Of a stretch of 59,415 bases of DNA, positions 33,939 through 41,555 are shown in pieces. The stretch is taken from the NCBI GenBank assembly GCA_019244295.1, contig JAFASX010000122.1, positions 1-59,415 on the forward strand, written 5' to 3'. The DNA is from Pseudonocardia sp. (GTDB lineage Bacteria; Actinomycetota; Actinomycetes; Mycobacteriales; Pseudonocardiaceae). The first letter of the stretch is position 1. Each line of letters begins with the position of its first letter. The notes under the pieces were generated by a model. It had not been told where the DNA came from. It searched no databases and saw only the letters and a list, made by a program, of their open reading frames with translations. Made by a program: the position numbers and the translations under genes.

Positions 33939-34993
33939 CCGCCCCGACCGCCCCCGCGAGTATGGACGAGCTGCGCGTGCGGCTGGAGCGAGACGTTATT
34001 GCCCTGACCGCTTCGGTGAACGCACCCGCCGGGGCTCTCGGCGTCACTCTCGGAGGTCACGCCATCGTGGCCTACCACGGTCAGCCCCGCCCGAGCGAGC
34101 ACACCGCGTTCGAAGTGGGCTCGATCACCAAAACAATCACTACCCTGCTGCTCGCGGAGATGGCCGCCCGGGGCGAGGTCCACTACGACGACCCGATCGG
34201 CTGCTATCTGCCCCGCCACGCGGTTCCGGCCGACCCGCTCGCGGCCCGGATCACCCTCGCTCAACTTGCCACCCACACGGCCGGGTTGCCCCGGCTGCCA
34301 CCGAACATGCCATTGCCACCCGAGGATGAAATCCCGGCGGCGATCGACGCCGGGTTCAATCCCTACGCCACCTACCTACTCGACGACCTGTATCACGCCA
34401 CGGCGGCCCTGACCCCGCAATACCCGACCGGCCAGCGGCCGGCCTACTCGATTTTCGGGATCGGGCTGCTCGGCCAGCTGCTCGGCAACGCCATCGGGCG
34501 CGACTGGAACGAGCTGGCCATCGGGCGGATCTGTGTCCCGCTTAATATGAGCGACACAGTCACCCACCACGCTCCGCACTGCGCCGTCGGCCACCGCCAC
34601 GGGCACCCGGTCGAACCGTGTACCAGCGCGGCGCTCGCGGCCTCCGGCGCTCTGCGCGCCAGCTCCGCGGACCTCCTCGCCTATCTCCACGCCCTGCTGC
34701 ACCCAGATTCCACCCCTCTGCCCGGCCCATTACGACAGACACAACAGCCGAGAGCACCGATCGAGGGACGCGAAAGCATCTGCCTTGGCTGGGTTCACCG
34801 CCGATTCCGCTTCGGCGACATCCTGTTCCACTCCGGCGGCACTTTCGGCGCATCAGCGTTCGTGGGATTCTGCCCACACGCCGACGTCGGTGTCTTCGCG
34901 CTCGCCAACGGCATCGTGACCGACAACAGCACCGTGAGCCAGACGCCCTACCAGCTGCTCAAAGACATCGCCCGACAGACCACGACGATTTGA
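33935..34993 (+). CDS. Beta-lactamase-fold serine hydrolase
   Basis: 352 residues from GTG 33935, overlapping the DUF6895 stop. The class C beta-lactamase/DD-peptidase motifs are present: S-x-x-K in FEVGSITKTITTLLLAEM, a Tyr motif PAYSIFGIGLLG (Y-S-I where many members have Y-x-N), and HSGG in FHSGGTFGASAF. No signal peptide is seen, so it should act in the cytoplasm, unlike true beta-lactamases. Relatives hydrolyse or transfer acyl groups on peptides and esters, and some cyclise peptides. In this cassette it could cut, cyclise or hydrolyse the peptide product, or give self-resistance. Confidence 0.85.
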   Translation: MTAPTAPASMDELRVRLERDVIALTASVNAPAGALGVTLGGHAIVAYHGQPRPSEHTAFEVGSITKTITTLLLAEMAARGEVHYDDPIGCYLPRHAVPADPLAARITLAQLATHTAGLPRLPPNMPLPPEDEIPAAIDAGFNPYATYLLDDLYHATAALTPQYPTGQRPAYSIFGIGLLGQLLGNAIGRDWNELAIGRICVPLNMSDTVTHHAPHCAVGHRHGHPVEPCTSAALAASGALRASSADLLAYLHALLHPDSTPLPGPLRQTQQPRAPIEGRESICLGWVHRRFRFGDILFHSGGTFGASAFVGFCPHADVGVFALANGIVTDNSTVSQTPYQLLKDIARQTTTI

Positions 34994-35014
34994 CATCGGT
35001 TGGGACGGCAGCTG

Positions 35015-36373
35015 GTGACGGATTACGGAGTCAGCGGAAAAAGACGAGCATCGGGTCATCACCGGTCGCTGAGTGTGCCGACGTTACGCAGGAACATCCC
35101 CTTTCAGCTGCTATGGATTGGTGGCGTGGTGGACGAGCTCGGTTCCGAGCTCACCCAGCTCGCCATGCCTCTGTTGATCTTGGCGGTCACCAATTCGCCC
35201 GGATGGGCCGGGATCATTGCCGGCACCTACACCGCCGCGCATGTTCTCGCTCAGCTACCGGCTGGTGTGTGGGTGGATCGGTGGGATCGGCGCTTGACGT
35301 TGCTCGCCAGTTACGGGATCCGCTCTGTCGCCTCCGCGGTCCTGGCCGGCCTGATCGTGGTCGGGGAAGTCAAAATGGCGTATTTCATGGTGTTCGCTGG
35401 GATTGACGGAATCTGTACCGCGTTCGTCAGGCCCGCTTGGACAACGGCGATCCGAGGAGTGGTGCCCCAAGCACAGCTACCCAGCGCCTACGCGCAGGAG
35501 GAAGCTGGACGCCACGCCACCGGGCTGGTGGGAGCCCCGTTGGGAGGGCTGCTCTATCAGCTCGGGCGGGTGATTCCCTTCATCATCGACGCCGCCTCCT
35601 TTGCCGTCGCCACGCTGTGCGTCTACCTAGCCCGGGTGCCACGACGTCCACCACACCACGATCCAGACACCGCGGCCGGGCGGGAACAAGCCAAGCGCGG
35701 TATCCGCCACGAGGCGTGGGAGGCCGCGGCGTGGCTTTACCATCAGCGAGGGCTCCGAATGACGTTCCTCGTGGCGTTTGTCGTGAACCTCCTCGGCATA
35801 GCGTTTTTCATCCCCCTGATCGTGCTCGTCCGCGACCGCGGAGCGAATTCAGTCGCAATCGGCACCGTCCTCGCTGGTGCCGGCATCGGCGGGCTTGTCG
35901 GAGCGCTGCTGTCCCGCAAGATCAGCGCTCTGCTTCCCCCCGGCCGTCTGCTTCTGGCGATCGTGGCGTTCACGGGTGTCGCGTTCGCGACAATGCCCCT
36001 TCCCTTCGGCCCCTGGTGGCCGATGATCCCGCTGATACTCCTCTCGTTGTTACCGCCGGCCGCCAACGTCGTGATCAGCGTCGCGGTCACCCGGCTAGTT
36101 CCTGAGAACATGCTCGGTCGCGTGCAAGCGGCTCTGATCCTCACCGCCATGGGGCTCACCCCCCTCGGTCCAATCATGGGCGGCGCCTTAGCGTCATGGC
36201 TCGGAGGCTCAGGATCGATCCTTCTTCTCGCGGGACTGGCCCTGTTGACCGCGGCGCTCTTTTGTACCAGCCATGAGCTACGAACCTTCACGTGTACGGA
36301 CCCCGAGATCGACCACAGCGACAACCCACCCACCGACGACAAAGACCAACAAGACACCAATCGCCCGCTTTGA
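35015..36373 (+). CDS. MFS exporter (DHA3/macrolide-efflux type)
   Basis: 452 residues from GTG 35015; TTG 35000 would add five. Around ten to twelve hydrophobic helices, with the MFS_3 features LPAGVWVDRWDRRLTLLASY (motif A in the loop 2-3) and GVVPQAQLPSAYAQEEAGRHATGLVGAPLGG. The C-terminus is a hydrophilic Asp/Asn-rich tail. Such transporters export drugs, siderophores and secondary metabolites. It begins 21 bases after the serine hydrolase stop and closes the cassette, so it likely exports the peptide product. Confidence 0.87.
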   Translation: MTDYGVSGKRRASGHHRSLSVPTLRRNIPFQLLWIGGVVDELGSELTQLAMPLLILAVTNSPGWAGIIAGTYTAAHVLAQLPAGVWVDRWDRRLTLLASYGIRSVASAVLAGLIVVGEVKMAYFMVFAGIDGICTAFVRPAWTTAIRGVVPQAQLPSAYAQEEAGRHATGLVGAPLGGLLYQLGRVIPFIIDAASFAVATLCVYLARVPRRPPHHDPDTAAGREQAKRGIRHEAWEAAAWLYHQRGLRMTFLVAFVVNLLGIAFFIPLIVLVRDRGANSVAIGTVLAGAGIGGLVGALLSRKISALLPPGRLLLAIVAFTGVAFATMPLPFGPWWPMIPLILLSLLPPAANVVISVAVTRLVPENMLGRVQAALILTAMGLTPLGPIMGGALASWLGGSGSILLLAGLALLTAALFCTSHELRTFTCTDPEIDHSDNPPTDDKDQQDTNRPL

Positions 36374-36507
36374 CGCATCCTGCGTGAACCAGGCACGGAA
36401 TTGATGCCGCCGGGACCAGCCCGCGGTCGACCACGGATCGCGCACGAGGTCGGGCAGCGCAGCGTCGCGCTGACCAGGAAATTATGTCGCTCAGCTGCTG
36501 GTCACAC
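36374..36507. other. Convergent gap between MFS exporter and LLM flavoenzyme
   Basis: 134 bases between two genes that run toward each other. No gene is seen and no clear stem with a T-run was found. Confidence 0.4.
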
Positions 36508-37509
36508 TCAGCCTTGCCGTGATCCCGAATTGTGGAATGGTTCGAGGACGTGTTTGGCCATGAGTTCCAGCTGCCACGGGTCGGTGGTCAGTGTGTGGAG
36601 CATGAGGTACTCGATGCCCGCGTCGATACGGGCCTGAATCTTCTTCTGGATGTCGTCGATGCTGCCGGTGAGGTAGACAGCGTCAATGTAGTTCCACGGC
36701 CGCTCGTTACTGACGACCTGGCTAAATCGTAGCTGCTGCTCAGCGGTGATCGCGTCCGCTGAACACGCTTCAGTGAGCCAGGTGAAGTTTTCGTGCGCGA
36801 CCGTGAACGGCCGGGTGAGCTGGCGCTGTGTTCGTGTCTGGATGATCTCCTGAAGGTCGACGACGATCAGGTGGGGCGGGCAGGTGGGGCGGGCGATCCA
36901 GCCGTCAGCGTTCACGATCCGTTCCAGCACGGTCGGGCTCATACGGGACTGCTCGGGGCTTGCCTCGTGCTCCAACTGTCGACCGCCGCCGACCCAGGTG
37001 GGCGGCGCTGTCAGCGGGCGCGGCTCCACGGTGACCTTGGTGAGGTCGTAATAGCGGCCGTGGAACTCCACTTCGTCCTGGGTGAGCAGGGCGTGAGTGG
37101 CCCGCAGCACCTCGTCGGTGCGGACGCCGCGCTCGGATTTACGTACGCCGCAGGCTTCGAACTCGGGCCCGTACCAGCCCACCCCGACGCCGTAGATGTA
37201 CCGCTCACCCGATAAGTGATGCAAGGTAGCGATCTCCTTGGCGAGAACGGCCGGCTGGCGCAGCGGGAGGATGAGGATGGAGGTGCCGAGCTTGACCCGT
37301 TTGGTGACCGCAGCCACGTGGGAGAGAGTCATCAGCGAATCGAGCCACGAGACGCGGTAAAACCGCCGGGCGGTCACGACGTGGTCTGTGATCCACAGCG
37401 AGTCGAAGCCGAGTTCTTCAGCGCGTCGGGCGAACCCGCGCAGCCTTTCAGGCTCGGTCGGCCCCCGATCGGGCAACAGGAACGAGGGTAAGAAGACGCC
37501 GACCTTCAC
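36508..37509 (-). CDS. LLM-class (luciferase-like) F420/flavin-dependent oxidoreductase
   Basis: 333 residues. TIM-barrel luciferase-like monooxygenase: N-terminal KVGVFLPSFLLPDRG, FDSLWITDHVVT, VKLGTSILILPLRQPAVLAKE, GVGVGWYGPEFEACG and LTAPPTWVGGGR. These are typical of the actinobacterial F420-dependent group (TIGR03619-like). It would carry out a hydride transfer or oxygenation. It overlaps the DapA-like gene by four bases (ATGA at 37506-37509), so the two act in one pathway. The substrate is not evident. Confidence 0.88.
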   Translation of the reverse strand: MKVGVFLPSFLLPDRGPTEPERLRGFARRAEELGFDSLWITDHVVTARRFYRVSWLDSLMTLSHVAAVTKRVKLGTSILILPLRQPAVLAKEIATLHHLSGERYIYGVGVGWYGPEFEACGVRKSERGVRTDEVLRATHALLTQDEVEFHGRYYDLTKVTVEPRPLTAPPTWVGGGRQLEHEASPEQSRMSPTVLERIVNADGWIARPTCPPHLIVVDLQEIIQTRTQRQLTRPFTVAHENFTWLTEACSADAITAEQQLRFSQVVSNERPWNYIDAVYLTGSIDDIQKKIQARIDAGIEYLMLHTLTTDPWQLELMAKHVLEPFHNSGSRQG

Positions 37510-38444
37510 GCCAGCTCTCCGTCCATAAGGAGGCCGACTTCGACCAGGGTCTCACGCAGTCGCTGTTTCTCCTGGTCGGATATCGAAAGGAGCGGCGGTC
37601 GGACGTGGGCGTGATCGAGGACGCCGAGCATGACGAGCCCCTCCTTAAGACGGGCGCGGTAGTGCGCCACGGGAGCCGCGAAGACAACGTCGGCCAGGCG
37701 CTGGACCCGGGCGCCCAGCTCTCGCGCCTCGTTGATCTTGCCGCTCCGCCAGGCGTCAATCATGCGCGCCTGCTCCCTGGTCATGATCGCCCCGAAACCG
37801 ATGAGAGCGCCAGCGCAGCCGAGCATGAATGACTCGAGGATGAAGTTGTCGTTCCCGGTGAGCATGATGAACTCGCCGCTGTGGTACTTCGGCAGCGACT
37901 GCACCATGCGCACGGTGTCGAGGTATCTTCGGGCGTCGAAGGACGCCTCCTTCAGCGCCACCACCCCGTCAATCCCGATCAGCTGACGCAGGGTGTCGGC
38001 GTCGAAGTTCACCCCGCCCAGTGCCGGCTGCAGCTGGAACAGGATCAGCGGTAGCCCGACCTCGGCGACGGCTTGGTGGTAGCGCAGGGGAATCTCGGGG
38101 TTGAGCGGGCTGGACAGATAAGCAGGGATTGGAAACATGAGGAGCGCGTCGGCGCCGACGGACTTGAAGTCGTGGGCCTGCCGCACCGCCTGAGCGGTGA
38201 ACGGTCCAGCGACACCGGCGACGCAAGGCAGGTGGGTCTCTTCCTTGACCACCTCCAGCACTCGCATCTTCTCCTGGTGGGTGAGGTGCGGACCCTCGCC
38301 TGTGTCGACATTGACGGCCAGCGCGATCGGCCCTTGCTCGCTCACCCACCGGACGTACCGGCGCAACTGCCGCTCGTCGGGGTCCCCGTTCTCCCGCATC
38401 GGTAGCACGATCGCGGGAATCAGTCCATTGAGATCGACTGTCAT
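37506..38444 (-). CDS. DapA/N-acetylneuraminate-lyase family protein
   Basis: 312 residues. Class I aldolase barrel of the DHDPS/NAL family: NGLIPAIVLPMRENGDPDE, VNVDTGEGPHLTHQEKMRVL, and the Schiff-base Lys in GVVALKEASFDARRY. The strand that normally ends Y-N-x-P with the catalytic Tyr reads LILFQLQPALGG, so the Tyr is replaced by Phe. It is unlikely to be a real dihydrodipicolinate synthase; a lyase or hydratase for another 2-keto acid is more likely. Its GTG/ATG start lies 12 bases after the stop of the truncated flavoenzyme copy. Confidence 0.87.
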   Translation of the reverse strand: MTVDLNGLIPAIVLPMRENGDPDERQLRRYVRWVSEQGPIALAVNVDTGEGPHLTHQEKMRVLEVVKEETHLPCVAGVAGPFTAQAVRQAHDFKSVGADALLMFPIPAYLSSPLNPEIPLRYHQAVAEVGLPLILFQLQPALGGVNFDADTLRQLIGIDGVVALKEASFDARRYLDTVRMVQSLPKYHSGEFIMLTGNDNFILESFMLGCAGALIGFGAIMTREQARMIDAWRSGKINEARELGARVQRLADVVFAAPVAHYRARLKEGLVMLGVLDHAHVRPPLLSISDQEKQRLRETLVEVGLLMDGELA

Positions 38445-38456
38445 GCCTGTGCCTCC

Positions 38457-38777
38457 TCACGCTGGTCGGTCGCTTGCGGTGAACGTCATGGTTAGACACG
38501 CGATGATCCGTTCGGCCTGGCCGGTGTCGTCCCAGTTGGCCGTGTAGTGATCGCGACGAGTGAACACCCCGGCCACATCCAGCGGGCCGGTGACCGCCTG
38601 CCGCGCCCCGTCGACGCGGCCGGCGTCGGCGACGGCAATGACCGGGCGCAGCATCGCCTTGCTCGGAATGCACCCCCAATAGGCGCATTCGCCACCGACC
38701 AGTTCCCGCTCCGCCACAGCGACAACAAGCCCGGCGGCGCGGCCGCTGGTAAAGCCGCCGCGAGTGGGGTTGTTCAT
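38457..38777 (-). pseudogene. Truncated duplicate of the flavoenzyme at 941-2416
   Basis: 106 codons from ATG 38777. It begins MNNPTRGGFTSGRAAG, then jumps directly to VVAVAERELVGGECAYWGC, so the 25 residues with the FAD-binding glycine motif are deleted in frame. The C-terminus after NWDDTGQAE is unrelated, and the frame stops at 38457. The disulfide Cys pair survives but no enzyme could fold. It now forms the leader ORF of the dapA-like/LLM pair. Confidence 0.92.
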
Positions 38778-38901
38778 GGTCGTCCTTTCGATCACAAGCC
38801 AGCGGACAGCGACCGCAAGTCCTCAAGAGTGACCGCGCCGGTTACCGTGACTTCATCCTGGGGGCGATGGCGGCCATAGACCAGCCGTGGAACCCGCCTC
38901 G
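38517..38901. repeat. Long dispersed repeat, copy 2
   Basis: 385 bases matching 2081-2540 at high identity, minus the 75-base in-frame deletion. The match includes ~124 bases upstream of the start codon, so the presumed promoter/operator of the flavoenzyme gene was copied too. It now reads into the dapA-like and LLM genes. Confidence 0.92.
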
Positions 38902-39446
38902 GGGTCAGAGAATGTATCAACGTAGGAATTCAGCACTTGACTTCACCTGATCGGTAGACCACCGGCCGCGCGAGGCGGCCTGGCGGTCAAAGGAGATACC
39001 GGCCAGGGAACGGAGGCCATCACGGCCAGCGCGCCGTGAAACGCGACATCGAGCTTTGCCGCTTGCTCAGCAGCAGCGCCTCACGCATTTGCGCTGGCGA
39101 ATCAAAAAACCGAGCCGTGTCGCCAACCCGCGTCGATTCCAGTTCGAGGTCATCGCGATCCGGACCGTTGGAACCGAATGCGGTCGCGTGGCTGGGTTCG
39201 AGGTACTCCTCGGCGGAAATCATGACGACACCGTAGCCCGGTGGAGCTGGGTCTATGAGGCGAATGAAATCAAGACGCCAACGCGGCATCAGGACTCGGA
39301 CGAGGACCCAGCCGGACCCCGAATCGCGGCCCCATCGGCGCCGCTGCGACACGCCCCAACACCACAACATGGGGAAGACCCTTGTGACCGGAGCCCATCG
39401 GGTGTGAGATCGGGCACACAACACGGGGTTAACGGAGGTGGTCGCA
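38902..39446. other. Gene-poor mosaic upstream of EF-G2
   Basis: 545 bases. 38981-39031 is a direct copy of the first 51 bases of the EF-G2 coding region, in the same orientation. On the minus strand, 39020-39223 could encode 67 residues (MISAEEYLEP..., FFDSPAQMREALLLSKRQS), with good codon use but a C-terminus inside the repeat; I rate it a remnant. A GGAGG at 39434-39438 is the ribosome binding site of EF-G2. Confidence 0.5.
38981..39031 (+). repeat. 51-bp direct repeat of the EF-G2 gene start
   Basis: Differs from 39448-39498 at two positions only and lies 467 bases upstream in the same orientation. It would encode AVKGDTGQGTEAITAS before leaving the match. It starts one base inside the ATG, so this copy has no start codon. 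Confidence 0.92.
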
Positions 39447-41555
39447 ATGGCGGTCAAAGGAGATGCCGGCCAGGGAACGGAGGCCATCACGGCCAACGAC
39501 CCGACCTCGATCCGCAATGTGGTCCTGGTCGGGCCGTCAGGGTCGGGGAAGACCACCCTGGTCGAGGCACTGCTTGCGGCCACGCACGTAATTCCTAGAG
39601 CCGGCACGATCAGCGACGGCAGTACGATCTGCGACCACGACCCGGCCGCGGTCCGCCAGCAACGCTCGGTGGCGCTCGCGGTCGCTCCTCTACGCCATCG
39701 CGGCCACAAAATCAACCTGGTGGACACCCCCGGCTACGGCGACTTCGTCGGCGAGCTGCGCGCCGGGCTGCGCGCGGCGGACGCGGCCTTGTTCGTGATC
39801 AGCGCGGCCGACGGGGCGGACCCCGCCACCGTGGCGCAGTGGGAGGAATGCGCGGCGGTCGGAATGCCTCGCGCGTTGGTCGTCGCCCGATGTGATCACC
39901 AGCGAGCCGACTTGGAAGCCGCGATCGCCAGCTGCCAACAAGCGTTCGGCGCCGGCGTCCTGCCTCTCTACCTGCCGACCCGAGAGGGAGCGGAGCTGAC
40001 CGGCCTATACGGCCTGCTGTCGCGCACCGTCGGCGGCAAGCAGACGGATAACCCGCCCCCGGACGCCGAGGACGCCCGCAACACGCTAATTGAAGGGATC
40101 ATCGCCGAGAGCGAGGACGAGACGCTCATGGAGCGCTACCTCGAGGGCGAGGAGATCGAGCTGTCCACGCTGATCTCCGATCTGGAGAAAGCCGTCTGCC
40201 ATGGCAGCTTCCATCCGGTGATACCGGTGTGCGCGTCGTCGGGAATCGGTCTGAGTGAACTGCTCGAGCTGATCGTGGGGGGCTTTCCCTCGCCCGTCAA
40301 GCACGCCCTGCCCGCGGTGACCGGGGTCGACGGCACCGCGCACCCGCCGCTGTCCGCCGATCCGGCTGGCCCGTTGGCCGCCGAGGTGGTGCGTACTTCA
40401 GCGGACGCCTACGTCGGGAGGGTGTCGCTGGTACGGGTCTTCTCCGGCACACTGAGGCCGGAGCGCAGCGTGCACATCAGTGGGCACAGCATGACGAACG
40501 GCGAGGGCCCGACCGAGCAGCGGTCCCATGACAGTGATGAGCGGCTGGCGCACATCTATTCGCCGCTTGGCGCATCGCTGCGTGAGGTGAGCTCGTGTGT
40601 GGCCGGCGACATCTGCGCGCTGACCAAGCTGGGTACCGCCCAAACCGGCGACACCGTCTCGGCCACCGATCACCCGCTGCTGCTCGCCCCGTGGGAACTG
40701 CCAGCTCCGCTGCTTCCCGTCGCCGTGGTAGCACACAGCCGAGGCGACGAAGACGCTCTGGTCAAGACGTTGGCCCGGTTAGTGGCCGCCGACCCGACGC
40801 TGCGCCTGGAACGCAACGCCGAAACCCACCAGACGGTGCTGTGGTGCATGGGCGAGGCGCACGCGGACGTGGTGCTCTCCCGGCTGCGCGCCGGCGGGGC
40901 CCAGGTGGACACCGAACCGGTCCGGGTGGCCATGCGCGAGACGCTGGCCAAACCTGGCAAGGTCACCGGCCGGCACGTCAAACAGTCCGGCGGGCACGGC
41001 CAGTTCGCGGTGTGCCATGTCGAGGTGGAGCCGTTGCCTCGGGGCAGCGGGTTCGAGTTCATCTCCCACGTCGTCGGCGGTGCGGTGCCTACCCAGTACA
41101 TCCCGAGTGTGGAAAAAGGCGTCCGGGCACAGATGGAACGCGGGCTCACCGAAGGGTGTCCGGTGGTGGACCTCAGGGTGACCCTGGTCGACGGCAAAGC
41201 GCACAGTGTCGATTCCTCGGACGCGGCATTCCAGACCGCGGGCGCGCTTGCGTTGCGAGAGGCCGCGGCCAAATGCGGCACCATCGTGCTGGAGCCGGTG
41301 GACGAGATCATCGTGCGGATTCCGGACGAACATCTCGGTGCGGTGCTTGGCGATCTCTCGTCTCGGCGAGGTCGGGTGCTGGGCACCGACAGCACCGCGA
41401 CGGGCACCTCGCCCCGCACGCTGGTCCGCGCCGAGGTCCCGGCGGTCGAACTGTTGCGCTACGCCGTGGACCTGCGGGCCATGACATCGGGTACAGCCGT
41501 GTTCACCAGGCACTTCGTCCGCTACGAAGCGGTCCCGGAACACGTCAGGAGCTGA
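39447..41555 (+). CDS. Elongation factor G-like protein (EF-G2/FusA2 type)
   Basis: 702 residues from ATG 39447 (GGAGG, 8-base spacing). Five-domain EF-G layout: P-loop GPSGSGKTTLVEAL, G3 DTPGYGDF, domain II around SLVRVFSGTLRPE, domain IV SGGHGQFAVCHVEVEPL, domain V IIVRIPDEHLGAVLGDLSSRRGRVLG. The G4 NKxD motif is replaced by ARCDHQRAD, as in the divergent actinobacterial EF-G2 group (Rv0120c-like), which is not the housekeeping factor. Its role is uncertain, possibly ribosome rescue, stress or antibiotic protection. The stop overlaps the lipoprotein start (TGATG). Confidence 0.88.
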   Translation: MAVKGDAGQGTEAITANDPTSIRNVVLVGPSGSGKTTLVEALLAATHVIPRAGTISDGSTICDHDPAAVRQQRSVALAVAPLRHRGHKINLVDTPGYGDFVGELRAGLRAADAALFVISAADGADPATVAQWEECAAVGMPRALVVARCDHQRADLEAAIASCQQAFGAGVLPLYLPTREGAELTGLYGLLSRTVGGKQTDNPPPDAEDARNTLIEGIIAESEDETLMERYLEGEEIELSTLISDLEKAVCHGSFHPVIPVCASSGIGLSELLELIVGGFPSPVKHALPAVTGVDGTAHPPLSADPAGPLAAEVVRTSADAYVGRVSLVRVFSGTLRPERSVHISGHSMTNGEGPTEQRSHDSDERLAHIYSPLGASLREVSSCVAGDICALTKLGTAQTGDTVSATDHPLLLAPWELPAPLLPVAVVAHSRGDEDALVKTLARLVAADPTLRLERNAETHQTVLWCMGEAHADVVLSRLRAGGAQVDTEPVRVAMRETLAKPGKVTGRHVKQSGGHGQFAVCHVEVEPLPRGSGFEFISHVVGGAVPTQYIPSVEKGVRAQMERGLTEGCPVVDLRVTLVDGKAHSVDSSDAAFQTAGALALREAAAKCGTIVLEPVDEIIVRIPDEHLGAVLGDLSSRRGRVLGTDSTATGTSPRTLVRAEVPAVELLRYAVDLRAMTSGTAVFTRHFVRYEAVPEHVRS

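Noticed and set aside
39224..39727. Upstream extension of the small minus-strand frame across EF-G2 start
   Set aside because: It is antisense to EF-G2 and Arg/Ser/Trp-rich. Only the last 67 codons (39020-39223) have normal codon use and even these are doubtful.
40595..41554. Plus-strand frame overlapping EF-G2, joined to the lipoprotein frame
   Set aside because: The first 320 codons are an out-of-frame shadow of EF-G2 (Arg/Gly-rich). Only the part from ATG 41555 has a signal peptide and propeller repeats.
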